Source: an uncultured Lachnospiraceae bacterium (GTDB lineage Bacteria > Bacillota > Clostridia > Lachnospirales > Lachnospiraceae). From it: a stretch of 64,000 bases of DNA. The stretch spans positions 33,808 through 97,807 of the forward strand of contig CANRWO010000007.1 of NCBI GenBank assembly GCA_947643615.1. Reading direction: 5' to 3'. The position numbers and the translations under genes were made by a program. Every line of letters starts with the position of its first letter. Positions within the stretch are counted from its first letter, which is position 1. A model generated the notes under the pieces. It made no database searches. It was not told the origin of the DNA and was given only the letters and a program-made list of their open reading frames with translations. This document shows positions 18,564-25,617 of this stretch, one piece after another.

Positions 18564-19499
18564 CTACCAGAATAACTGCATGTTTTTTAAGACATCCTGG
18601 TCTTTAAGTGAAAACTTTTGCTTTATTTTATCGGCAGTTTCTTCATAAGGTACACCCAGCTCTTTGCAAATGGAAATAAGCGCTTCCAAGCCTTCCTTGA
18701 GGCCTTCTGCTCGCCCCTCTTCACGCCCTTCCACACGTCCCTCTTCACGTCCTTCCGCACGTCCTTCTTCACGTCCTTCCGCCCTGGCCTCCTCACGTTC
18801 CAACATGATCTGTCTGTCAAATGTGTAATCCAGTGTCATTGCTTTTACCACCTCCGAACGATGCTCCATAAGGAACTTCCTTAACACATTTTGCTGTATG
18901 CAGCAGTCTATTGCCCTCTCTATTGCATTTTCAAGCTCTTCATAACCATTTTCTCTGTGAAACTCTCTAACATAATCTACAAAAGCCGCATATTCCTTTA
19001 ACCATACACATTTGTCAAGCAGCTCAGCATTCTTCCCTTTATTCACATTATAGACTCTACAGACTAACTCGATTTCCGGAGTCGGGGTACTTTTTTCAAA
19101 TGCATCGGACAACTTCATATCATACTGCTCCGGCTGATCCTCCTCGCCATTGTAAAAAACGGCAAATCTGGGAGTCGGTATTTTAACTAATGCCTTTCCA
19201 TAAATGTTACGGTCTTTCATAATCTTCTTCAACATTACGGAAAAGTAAACCAGGCTCCTTACCGGCATGTTGGGGCATACCGTAGACTGGTGTTCATAAA
19301 TACTGAGACTCATGTCCAGGACAAAAGCCGCATCGTTGCGCACCGATAAGGAGATTCCCTTATCAAGGTTATGAAACTGCACTATCCCTGGATCCGCATA
19401 CTCAGACCTATTCACTGCATTGTATAGTTGCAGGGCATTGTTCCTGTCTTCCATCAGCATACTGAAAACATCACTTTTGTACTCTCTGTTACCTGCCAT
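18564..19499 (-). CDS. Rpn-family (PD-(D/E)XK) nuclease/putative transposase-like protein
   Basis: 311 residues. The N-terminal part has LMEDRNNALQLYNAVN, and NDAAFVLDMSLSIYEHQSTV near residue 60-80 gives the aspartate and the E-x-Q of the PD-(D/E)XK active site found in the Rpn (recombination-promoting nuclease) family. Residues 230-270 are a charged helix built of the repeated tetrad EGRE/EGRA encoded by 24-bp tandem repeats, a frequent feature of Rpn proteins in gut Clostridia. CAAGGAGG precedes ATG 19499. It sits between the flagellin genes and the glycan genes with its own sigma-A promoter. No inverted terminal repeats or target duplications are visible, so I do not call a mobile element. 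Why it leads a glycosyltransferase unit is unclear. Confidence 0.75.
   Translation of the reverse strand: MAGNREYKSDVFSMLMEDRNNALQLYNAVNRSEYADPGIVQFHNLDKGISLSVRNDAAFVLDMSLSIYEHQSTVCPNMPVRSLVYFSVMLKKIMKDRNIYGKALVKIPTPRFAVFYNGEEDQPEQYDMKLSDAFEKSTPTPEIELVCRVYNVNKGKNAELLDKCVWLKEYAAFVDYVREFHRENGYEELENAIERAIDCCIQQNVLRKFLMEHRSEVVKAMTLDYTFDRQIMLEREEARAEGREEGRAEGREEGRVEGREEGRAEGLKEGLEALISICKELGVPYEETADKIKQKFSLKDQDVLKNMQLFW
18712..18783 (-). repeat. Three 24-bp tandem repeats inside the Rpn-like gene
   Basis: Units at 18712-18735, 18736-18759 and 18760-18783 differ by a few bases each. Each encodes eight residues of the EGREEGRA type. Such repeats are prone to slippage and could vary in copy number without breaking the frame. 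Confidence 0.85.
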
Positions 19500-19690
19500 C
19501 TTTATCCTCCTTGCATATGGGCAGGAGCCATGGCACTCTATGAAACAAAAACTCCTGCTTTTTATTTATAATGGGATTAAAAGCATGAATTTCCGTAAAA
19601 TAGAATATAGTCAAAGATAATCGGAACACGTGCAGCACACAATGCTAATCACTGAGGCCACGCTTAATATGGAATATATGCTTTGATTTG

Positions 19691-19718
19691 ATTATAACCG
19701 ATAAAGGATAAAAGTCAA
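19691..19718 (-). promoter_or_regulatory. Sigma-A promoter upstream of the Rpn-like/glycosyltransferase unit
   Basis: On the minus strand TTGACT (19713-19718), a 16-base spacer and TATAAT (19691-19696). The match to the housekeeping consensus is nearly perfect. It lies just downstream of the flagellin terminator and about 190 bases before ATG 19499; the leader between shows nothing else I can name. Confidence 0.75.
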
Positions 19719-19738
19719 CACGTTTAAACGATTTTGTT

Positions 19739-19769
19739 AAAAAAAGAGACTGACAGATGCCAGTCTCTC
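19739..19769 (-). terminator. Rho-independent terminator of flagellin gene 1
   Basis: Minus strand: AGAGACTG stem (arms 19761-19768 and 19745-19752) with an 8-base loop, followed by a run of six T (19739-19744). It lies 36 bp after the flagellin stop. Confidence 0.9.
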
Positions 19770-19804
19770 TTATCTTATATATTTTTTTAATTATGATCCC
19801 ACAA

Positions 19805-20614
19805 TTAACCAAGTAAGGAAAGCACGCCCTGGTTGGACTGGTTAGCCTGTGCCAACATTGCCTGGCCTGCCTGTGCAAGGATGTTGTTGTTAGCGTATCT
19901 AACCATCTCTGTTGCCATATCGGTATCACGGATAGCGGACTCAGCGCTGGTGGTATTCTCAACAATGTTGTTCAGGTTGTTGATCGTATGCTCCAGTCTG
20001 TTCTGAACTGCACCAAGATCGGAACGCTGCTTGTTCAGTGCTGCAATAGCCTTCTTACAGCTCTTGTTCAGAGCACCTGCTGTAGATGCGCTGCTAACGC
20101 TGCCAGCAAGACCCAGACCACTACAGTTCATGGATGTGATCTTCAGGGTGATATGCTGGCTGGTCTCTGCACCTACCTGAAGGCTAACATTGGAGCAAGA
20201 ACCGGTAAGCAGATTCTTCTCATTGAAAGTAGTGGTGGAAGCTACACGGTTAATTTCGCTCATCAGCTGCTTAACTTCACTGTTGATGTAGCTGCGGTCA
20301 CTGGAGGTCAGTGTGCCGTTCTCACCCTTAACTGACAGCTCGTTGATACGCTGAAGCATGTCATGAACTTCGTTCAAAGCACCTTCTGCTGTCTGCACCA
20401 TGGAAACGCCGTCCTGTGCGTTTGCAGCTGCCTGTGTAAGGCCGCGAACCTGACGTCTCATCTTCTCGGAAATTGCCAACCCTGCTGCATCATCTGCTGC
20501 ACGGTTTACTTTGTAACCGGAAGACAACTTCTCAGTGGACTTTGCCTGGCTTGCTGTTGTGATGCCGAGCATTCTGTTAGAGTTCATTGCTGTTAAATTG
20601 TGTTTTACTACCAT
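19805..20614 (-). CDS. Flagellin 1
   Basis: 269 residues, a minimal flagellin with only the D0 and D1 domains and a very short middle. N-terminal D0/D1: NLTAMNSNRMLGITT and LSSGYKVNRAADDAAGLAISEKMRRQ; LQRINELSVK near 87-96 is the conserved D1 helix seen by TLR5 in other flagellins. C-terminal ANNNILAQAGQAMLAQANQ closes D0. The ATG at 20614 follows AGGAGGAAG; the in-frame ATG at 20644 has no such site and lies within the leader hairpin. Sigma-D promoter and putative CsrA sites are upstream, a terminator downstream. Cysteines at 140, 164 and 186 are unusual, as most flagellins have none. The protein differs from flagellin 2 by one residue (Lys4 against Gln4). Confidence 0.97.
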   Translation of the reverse strand: MVVKHNLTAMNSNRMLGITTASQAKSTEKLSSGYKVNRAADDAAGLAISEKMRRQVRGLTQAAANAQDGVSMVQTAEGALNEVHDMLQRINELSVKGENGTLTSSDRSYINSEVKQLMSEINRVASTTTFNEKNLLTGSCSNVSLQVGAETSQHITLKITSMNCSGLGLAGSVSSASTAGALNKSCKKAIAALNKQRSDLGAVQNRLEHTINNLNNIVENTTSAESAIRDTDMATEMVRYANNNILAQAGQAMLAQANQSNQGVLSLLG

Positions 20615-20622
20615 GGTATCTT

Positions 20623-20652
20623 CCTCCTTGAATTTGCACCTCATCCCTGAGG
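20623..20652 (-). promoter_or_regulatory. Putative double CsrA site in the flagellin 1 leader
   Basis: Minus strand: a hairpin CCTC-AGGGAT-GAGG (20639-20652) presents GGGA in its loop, matching the CsrA core (ACARGGAUG). Downstream the Shine-Dalgarno is CAAGGAGG (20623-20630), also a CsrA-type GGA site. This is the two-site layout that FliW-antagonised CsrA uses on B. subtilis hag mRNA. The block is kept in the flagellin 2 leader although the rest has diverged. Confidence 0.65.
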
Positions 20653-20732
20653 CCCTGTCTATTGTATGGTTTACCTGCTGGACTAACCCCTCGTTTAGGC
20701 CCGCTTAAGTAAACTTGCTTTGCTTGTTATGT

Positions 20733-20759
20733 ATATCGGAAGATCCTACAAATACTTTA
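20733..20759 (-). promoter_or_regulatory. Sigma-D promoter of flagellin 1
   Basis: Minus strand TAAA (20756-20759) - 15 bases - TCCGATAT (20733-20740). The -35 continues as TAAAGTATTT, shared with the flagellin 2 and flgM promoters. Leader about 115 bases. Confidence 0.88.
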
Positions 20760-20886
20760 TAGCTTTTTATAAAATTTTTATCTTTCCATAAAGATATGTT
20801 CAAATATTTCAAAAACCTATTATTATAGCAGTTATTTTATTCACAAAAAGCAAGCCTTGCTGATTTGCCCGCTATAAAGTCCGTTG

Positions 20887-20919
20887 AAAAAGGGGTTGGC
20901 ATATGCCAACCCCTTTTCG
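20887..20919 (-). terminator. Rho-independent terminator of flagellin gene 2
   Basis: Perfect 15-bp arms, AAAAGGGGTTGGCAT (20888-20902) against its complement (20903-20917), followed on the minus strand by a run of five T. It separates the two flagellin transcripts. Confidence 0.92.
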
Positions 20920-20945
20920 GTAGTTTTCGCTTTAAACTCTCAAAA

Positions 20946-21755
20946 TTAACCCAGCAGAGAAAGTACACCCTGGTTAGACTGGTTAGCCTGTGCCAACATT
21001 GCCTGACCTGCCTGTGCAAGGATGTTGTTGTTAGCGTATCTAACCATCTCTGTTGCCATATCGGTATCACGGATAGCGGACTCAGCGCTGGTGGTATTCT
21101 CAACAATGTTGTTCAGGTTGTTGATCGTATGCTCCAGTCTGTTCTGAACTGCACCAAGATCGGAACGCTGCTTGTTCAGTGCTGCAATAGCCTTCTTACA
21201 GCTCTTGTTCAGAGCACCTGCTGTAGATGCGCTGCTAACGCTGCCAGCAAGACCCAGACCACTACAGTTCATGGATGTGATCTTCAGGGTGATATGCTGG
21301 CTGGTCTCTGCACCTACCTGAAGGCTAACATTGGAGCAAGAACCGGTAAGCAGATTCTTCTCATTGAAAGTAGTGGTGGAAGCTACACGGTTAATTTCGC
21401 TCATCAGCTGCTTAACTTCACTGTTGATGTAGCTGCGGTCACTGGAGGTCAGTGTGCCGTTCTCACCCTTAACTGACAGCTCGTTGATACGCTGAAGCAT
21501 GTCATGAACTTCGTTCAAAGCACCTTCTGCTGTCTGCACCATGGAAACGCCGTCCTGTGCGTTTGCAGCTGCCTGTGTAAGGCCGCGAACCTGACGTCTC
21601 ATCTTCTCGGAAATTGCCAACCCTGCTGCATCATCTGCTGCACGGTTTACTTTGTAACCGGAAGACAACTTCTCAGTGGACTTTGCCTGGCTTGCTGTTG
21701 TGATGCCGAGCATTCTGTTAGAGTTCATTGCTGTTAAATTGTGCTGTACTACCAT
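20946..21755 (-). CDS. Flagellin 2
   Basis: 269 residues, identical to flagellin 1 except residue 4 (Gln for Lys). Same D0/D1-only architecture and the same three cysteines (140, 164, 186). Over 737 bp (21007-21743, matching 19866-20602) the DNA is identical by eye, whereas the last 60 coding bases carry eight silent differences and the non-coding flanks differ, so a conversion tract or very recent partial duplication is likely. ATG 21755 follows CAAGGAGG. It has its own sigma-D promoter, CsrA-type leader hairpin and terminator. Exported by the flagellar type III system with help of FliS and assembled under the FliD cap. Confidence 0.97.
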   Translation of the reverse strand: MVVQHNLTAMNSNRMLGITTASQAKSTEKLSSGYKVNRAADDAAGLAISEKMRRQVRGLTQAAANAQDGVSMVQTAEGALNEVHDMLQRINELSVKGENGTLTSSDRSYINSEVKQLMSEINRVASTTTFNEKNLLTGSCSNVSLQVGAETSQHITLKITSMNCSGLGLAGSVSSASTAGALNKSCKKAIAALNKQRSDLGAVQNRLEHTINNLNNIVENTTSAESAIRDTDMATEMVRYANNNILAQAGQAMLAQANQSNQGVLSLLG

Positions 21756-21763
21756 AATATATT

Positions 21764-21795
21764 CCTCCTTGAATTTGACGACCTCTTCCCTGAGG
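21764..21795 (-). promoter_or_regulatory. Putative double CsrA site in the flagellin 2 leader
   Basis: Minus strand hairpin CCTC-AGGGAA-GAGG (21782-21795) with GGGA in the loop, and the Shine-Dalgarno CAAGGAGG (21764-21771). Same layout as in flagellin 1. Confidence 0.62.
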
Positions 21796-21825
21796 CCAAT
21801 TATTTTTTCCTACCGTTCACCCGGC

Positions 21826-21879
21826 TCGCACATTCCAGCTTCCCGGTAGTAATCACAGTAACCTTCCGCCAATGTGCGA
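21826..21879 (-). other. Stem-loop in the flagellin 2 leader
   Basis: Nine-base arms TCGCACATT (21826-21834) and AATGTGCGA (21871-21879) enclose 36 bases. It lies between the promoter and the CsrA-type hairpin, is absent from the flagellin 1 leader, and may stabilise the mRNA or regulate it. Confidence 0.5.
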
Positions 21880-21944
21880 ATGGCTTCCGATTACTTTATG
21901 AAGAAAGCCCTGAACTATATGTTCATTTGCTTTACTTGTAATAT

Positions 21945-21971
21945 ATATCGGTGCGTCCTGCAAATACTTTA
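21945..21971 (-). promoter_or_regulatory. Sigma-D promoter of flagellin 2
   Basis: Minus strand TAAA (21968-21971) - 15 bases - ACCGATAT (21945-21952), with the extended -35 TAAAGTATTT. Leader about 185 bases. Confidence 0.88.
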
Positions 21972-22016
21972 GTGCTAAAATAAATTTTTTTTATTTTTTT
22001 TATTTGCTTGAAACGT

Positions 22017-22490
22017 CTACTTTTTACTGTCCATAAAATGTGACTGCGGCACGGCGCCGCCGTTCATATTCTTATAGTAGTTAAATGCAGCCTTGGAACT
22101 CTTCCGCTCCTGCCTGATATTGTTATGTGCCTTAGCAAAATACTGTTCCACCAGCTTCTTATTGCGCTGCTCCTGCGCCTGGACGGAAACGCTCAGTTCC
22201 GTCACCCGGCGTATTTTGTCCTGTAACGCTTTGATTTGATTTACATATTTTTCGCGATTACCCTTTAATTCCGCTGCCAGACTGCCATACACAGATTCAA
22301 AACCCTCGTCCAGTTTCTCCAGCTTCTCAATCAGACGGCCCTTTTCCTCAATAGCGGCATCAAATTCATCCAAATTAGCAGTATCCGCCAAAAAAATCTG
22401 CTCCTGCTCCTTGTTATACTCCTGGATTTCCCTCAATACCTGCAGCTTTTTGTCAAGGCTCTCGGATAAAACAGTCAGTTGATTTTCCAT
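22017..22490 (-). CDS. Probable flagellar export chaperone (FliT-like)
   Basis: 157 residues from the ATG at 22490, which overlaps the FliS stop as TGATG, so translation is coupled. The frame stays open upstream within fliS but that part is a shadow. The protein is almost all helix: MENQLTVLSESLDKKLQVL then EYNKEQEQIF, DEFDAAIEEKGRLIEKLEKLDEGFESVY and a basic C-terminus. Size, helicity and the position after flaG-fliD-fliS match FliT, the FliD chaperone, or a FlgN-like protein; sequence identity to FliT is not strong enough to name it outright. No terminator follows, so transcripts may run into flagellin 2. Confidence 0.6.
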   Translation of the reverse strand: MENQLTVLSESLDKKLQVLREIQEYNKEQEQIFLADTANLDEFDAAIEEKGRLIEKLEKLDEGFESVYGSLAAELKGNREKYVNQIKALQDKIRRVTELSVSVQAQEQRNKKLVEQYFAKAHNNIRQERKSSKAAFNYYKNMNGGAVPQSHFMDSKK

Positions 22491-22876
22491 CAAATGTTTC
22501 CCTTCTCGCGGTTCATGCGCATGACTTCCTTCCAGGTATCCCTGATCTCCCGCAAATGCCCCAGACACTCGTCTAATATCTCATGGTCCTTTTTCATATT
22601 TGCCTGTACCAGGCGCTTCTCCAGGTATACATAAATGTCTTCGAAATCCTTTGCCACCGGATAATTCATATCCAGCGTCTGCCTGAGGTACTCCACTATT
22701 TTCTGTGTCTTCACAATATTGGTATGTGCCTTCTGTACATCCTTCTGCTCCATAGCAATCAGTGCAATATTACAGAATTTGATCGCCCCTTCATATAACA
22801 TCAGCGTAAGTTCTGACGGGGTCGCCGTCAGAACTTTACTGTTATTATACTGGGCATACGCATTGGGTAATGCCAT
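22490..22876 (-). CDS. fliS: Flagellar export chaperone FliS
   Basis: 128 residues, the normal FliS length. NAYAQYNNSKVLTATPSELTLMLYEGAIKF at 5-34 is the FliS N-terminal signature, with the flagellin-binding helices following (KTQKIVEYLRQTLDMNYPVAKDFEDIYVYLEKRL). It binds the C-terminal D0 region of flagellin in the cytoplasm and prevents premature polymerisation; in B. subtilis FliS also stimulates FliW binding to flagellin. GGGAGG precedes ATG 22876. It starts 4 bp after fliD and overlaps the FliT-like gene. Confidence 0.95.
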   Translation of the reverse strand: MALPNAYAQYNNSKVLTATPSELTLMLYEGAIKFCNIALIAMEQKDVQKAHTNIVKTQKIVEYLRQTLDMNYPVAKDFEDIYVYLEKRLVQANMKKDHEILDECLGHLREIRDTWKEVMRMNREKGNI

Positions 22877-22880
22877 ATCG

Positions 22881-25046
22881 TCAACCTCCCAGCAGTGATG
22901 TCACTGCATTTGCATTCTGCTGCATCTTTGCCATGGCAGTTTCCATGGCGCTGAACTTTTTATACCATTTGTCCTCGTAATCATTCAGCTTCTGTTCCAA
23001 ATCCTTAATCTTGGAAGTGTAATCGTCATAATCCGACTTCATCTTCTTGTCATCATAGAAGCTTCCGAAAGAACGGTAGCCGTCCACAGACTTTGACATA
23101 TCAGTCATCTTGCCGTACAGATTCTGGGAAAGCTTGGTAAAGAAATCAATTACCGTATCCGGATCGTTGGCAATCATTGTCTTCAGCTTATCCGCATCTC
23201 CTGCAGTATATCCGTCATCTGTATCTCCTGCAATGTGGTATGCATTCTTTTCATTATCGGGAGCTACCAGATAACTAAGTGTATCAATACCGAAGTCAAA
23301 CAGATACATTGTCTTCCCGTTGACTTCAATTCCGGCTGACATCACGCTCTTCATGCCCGCGCTGACGGAAGAAAGGTTCTCGTCACGCCGAAGCAGGGAA
23401 TCCTTGATCTTCTGCTCGTACTTCTCAATGTCTTTCTCAGACATCACTTCCTTTTCTTCATCCGACAGAGGTTCATACCCTCTGGCGGAATCCGCATTGT
23501 ACAGTTTATCCATCTCATTGACAATGGAATTGTACTCCTTCAGGAAGCTCTTCACCATGTCATAAATGCCGTCCACATCCTGCTCAGTGGTAACGGTAAC
23601 GGACTCGCCGGGTTTTGTTTCCGCCAGCGCCGTAAAGGTCAACCCGTTGATCTCAAAGGCATTGTTGGAATTCTCGTAAGTAGCGCCGTTCAAGGTAATC
23701 AACGCATTCTGGCCGGATACCTTGGTTGCTCCCATATTTATCCCGGATGTGTCACCAGCCGAAGGATTGTTCAAAGATGCCTCATATTCCTCTATTACTC
23801 TGTGAGCCTTTTCTGCCTTGGCATAATAACGGTCTTCCACCTCGCCGGTCAGTTTGGAAGTCGCTGCAGCACTGTATGTTGTCTCCCCGTTGCTGTCTGT
23901 TCCAGTCGTAATGGTAACATAGCTTTCCACGTTGGCGATCTGGTCATTCAGTTTGGTCACAGACTCCGTATTGGCAGCCAGGGATTCCGCGTCTGCTTTC
24001 TTCTCGGAGAGATCCTTTACCTCTTCCTGCAATGCGGCGATCTTCTCTTCCGCCGCTTTTTTGTCATCTTCAGTAAAGGGGGAATCCTTTGCGTTCAGCT
24101 TTTCATTCAGCTCTTCAATTTCTTTATTCTTTGCTTCGATCTGGGTTTTATAATTCTCCGCCGTATCCAGCGTGATACCCTTATCCGCATATTTTTTGTT
24201 GATGTCGTCAATGGTCTTCTGAGCCGCATCGCGGGAAGCTGTCATGGACTTATACTGGTTCAGGTATGATTCGGTCCTGGAAGCCACATCCTTATCGATC
24301 AAAGCCTTCATGTTGGAAAGGGTCGCTGCCCTGTCCCCTGCAAAGTATGCCGCATATTTCCGGTACTCCGCCAGAGATGCCTTGTCGTCCTTCAGATCCA
24401 CATTCAGCTTCATCGCTTCCAGTGCTGCTTCGCCGTTGTCATCCAAAGCGGTGATGCTAAAATCATTTGCCACACCGGACTCCTTCGCACTAATGGAAAA
24501 CCGCCCCCACTTCGCGTCGAAGCTGGCATTCAAACCTGCATCCTTAAGCTGGGTCAGCACATCCGAAATGGTTGTATCCTCCGTAATATTAATGTCCACG
24601 GAAGTTTTGCCGGTGGTCACATTGATCTTGCCTGCCCCGGTAAAACCTTTCAGCTCACTGATCTTCGTCAATGCATTTGCCGTTTCCCCGTCTGTACCGT
24701 GTTCTACCACCCCGCCTGTCAGGTATCCGGTCTTGGCCAGCTGGTTCACCTCCAGGTTCTGCACGCCGTTTACGGCGTTCTCACCGGTGATCACGCTTAC
24801 AATGCTGGAATTAGAAACCTTGGATACTTTCTTGGTATAGGCGGAGCTGAAACGCATATTACTCAGGAATTTGGACTGCAAATTCTTTAATTTTGTATTC
24901 AGTTCTTTCCACGCATCCTGCTTCCAGTTCAGCTTTGTCTGGGCCTTTTTAGCCGTCTTCACCTTAACGCTTTTTGCCTCCACCAGCTGCTGTATCAGAC
25001 TCTCCGTATCCATGCCGGACATCAGTCCGCTCATTCTCATTGCCAT
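22881..25046 (-). CDS. fliD: Flagellar filament cap protein FliD
   Basis: 721 residues from ATG 25046 (AAAGG upstream; the longer frame to 25106 overlaps flaG). N-terminal MRMSGLMSGMDTESLIQQLVEAK is the FliD D0 helix; the C-terminal part has VKSFLKEYNSIVNEMDKLYN and ends in a coiled coil (DYTSKIKDLEQKLNDYEDK) with MQQNANAVTSLLGG. Between about residues 240 and 400 there is a long charged coiled-coil insertion (KEIEELNEKLNAKDSP, AAEEKIAALQEEVKDLSEKK). FliD is about 500 residues in B. subtilis, so this one is large. It forms the pentameric/hexameric cap that folds flagellin at the tip, and the insertion is expected to be surface exposed. Confidence 0.95.
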   Translation of the reverse strand: MAMRMSGLMSGMDTESLIQQLVEAKSVKVKTAKKAQTKLNWKQDAWKELNTKLKNLQSKFLSNMRFSSAYTKKVSKVSNSSIVSVITGENAVNGVQNLEVNQLAKTGYLTGGVVEHGTDGETANALTKISELKGFTGAGKINVTTGKTSVDINITEDTTISDVLTQLKDAGLNASFDAKWGRFSISAKESGVANDFSITALDDNGEAALEAMKLNVDLKDDKASLAEYRKYAAYFAGDRAATLSNMKALIDKDVASRTESYLNQYKSMTASRDAAQKTIDDINKKYADKGITLDTAENYKTQIEAKNKEIEELNEKLNAKDSPFTEDDKKAAEEKIAALQEEVKDLSEKKADAESLAANTESVTKLNDQIANVESYVTITTGTDSNGETTYSAAATSKLTGEVEDRYYAKAEKAHRVIEEYEASLNNPSAGDTSGINMGATKVSGQNALITLNGATYENSNNAFEINGLTFTALAETKPGESVTVTTEQDVDGIYDMVKSFLKEYNSIVNEMDKLYNADSARGYEPLSDEEKEVMSEKDIEKYEQKIKDSLLRRDENLSSVSAGMKSVMSAGIEVNGKTMYLFDFGIDTLSYLVAPDNEKNAYHIAGDTDDGYTAGDADKLKTMIANDPDTVIDFFTKLSQNLYGKMTDMSKSVDGYRSFGSFYDDKKMKSDYDDYTSKIKDLEQKLNDYEDKWYKKFSAMETAMAKMQQNANAVTSLLGG

Positions 25047-25066
25047 ACTGTTACCACACCTTTCTT

Positions 25067-25498
25067 CTAAAGTCTCTCGTCTATCAGGATTCCCGCAAGC
25101 TCCCAAACCTTGGCGATCATATCCAGGGTCTTCTCGGGCGGAAGTTCTTTCAGGACTTCCTTGGTACTCTTATCCACGATCTTAATGGTTACACGGTTTG
25201 TGTCCTCGTGGATGCCAAATACCGCCTCGGAATTCGACAGGTTTTTGTTTAATTTTTCCACTGCCTTGCGGATCTGCTCAACATTTGCCTGCTGGTCTTT
25301 CGACTGCTCCCCGTTCTCGGACTGGCCTTTTTCCTGTGCATTCTCCACAATATTAGTAGTTTTATCGACCTGCTCCGCAGCCTGGACGCTGCTGGTCGCA
25401 CTCTCTGGCTTCTCCGTCTGCGCGGGAGCCTTCGGCTTTTGTACTACACTTCCCTGTGCCTGTACCGTCATGATGCTTGAAACTGGTTCAATTGCCAT
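25067..25498 (-). CDS. flaG: FlaG family protein
   Basis: 143 residues. The first 85 are low-complexity (Ala, Gln, Glu, Lys rich) and the last 60 are the FlaG domain: NVEQIRKAVEKLNKNL, AVFGIHEDTNRVTIKIVDKSTKEVLKELPPEKTLDMIAKVWELAGILIDE. FlaG influences filament length in Gram-negative bacteria and lies before fliD in many genomes; its exact role is not settled. ATG 25498 follows GGAGGTGG. It is the first gene of flaG-fliD-fliS-fliT-like and has a possible sigma-D promoter 90 bp upstream. Confidence 0.92.
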   Translation of the reverse strand: MAIEPVSSIMTVQAQGSVVQKPKAPAQTEKPESATSSVQAAEQVDKTTNIVENAQEKGQSENGEQSKDQQANVEQIRKAVEKLNKNLSNSEAVFGIHEDTNRVTIKIVDKSTKEVLKELPPEKTLDMIAKVWELAGILIDERL

Positions 25499-25590
25499 TT
25501 TCCCACCTCCATGTGTGATTATTTAATTTTGTTATGCACCGCCTTCCCGTCCCACTCGGACATTCAGATTTGGGTGCGTATCTAAATCAT

Positions 25591-25617
25591 TTATCGGATA
25601 ATCATGAAAAAAAATTA
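25591..25617 (-). promoter_or_regulatory. Possible sigma-D promoter of flaG-fliD-fliS
   Basis: Minus strand TAAT (25614-25617) - 15 bases - TCCGATAA (25591-25598). Spacing equals that of the other sigma-D promoters; the -35 has one mismatch and lacks the GTATTT extension. It overlaps the T-run of the csrA terminator, so the cluster would be split into two class-three units. Confidence 0.6.

Larger units (their letters stand above)
19500..19804 (-). other. Intergenic region between distal flagellin and Rpn-like gene
   Basis: 305 bases without a gene. In transcription order it contains the flagellin terminator, the sigma-A promoter and a leader of about 190 bases ending in CAAGGAGG before ATG 19499. 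Nothing else recognisable. Confidence 0.7.
20653..20945 (-). other. Region between the two flagellin genes
   Basis: No gene. Holds the flagellin 2 terminator (20887-20919), the flagellin 1 promoter (20733-20759) and the upstream part of the flagellin 1 leader. The A/T-rich stretch 20760-20830 upstream of the -35 could act as an UP element; I see no other signal. Confidence 0.7.

Noticed and set aside
18564..19499. Insertion sequence around the Rpn-like gene
   Set aside because: No inverted terminal repeats or target-site duplication seen at either end; Rpn proteins occur as single genes.
20865..21476. 203-codon open frame antisense to flagellin 2
   Set aside because: Composition follows the opposite-strand flagellin codons, it has no family resemblance, and an equivalent frame exists opposite flagellin 1.
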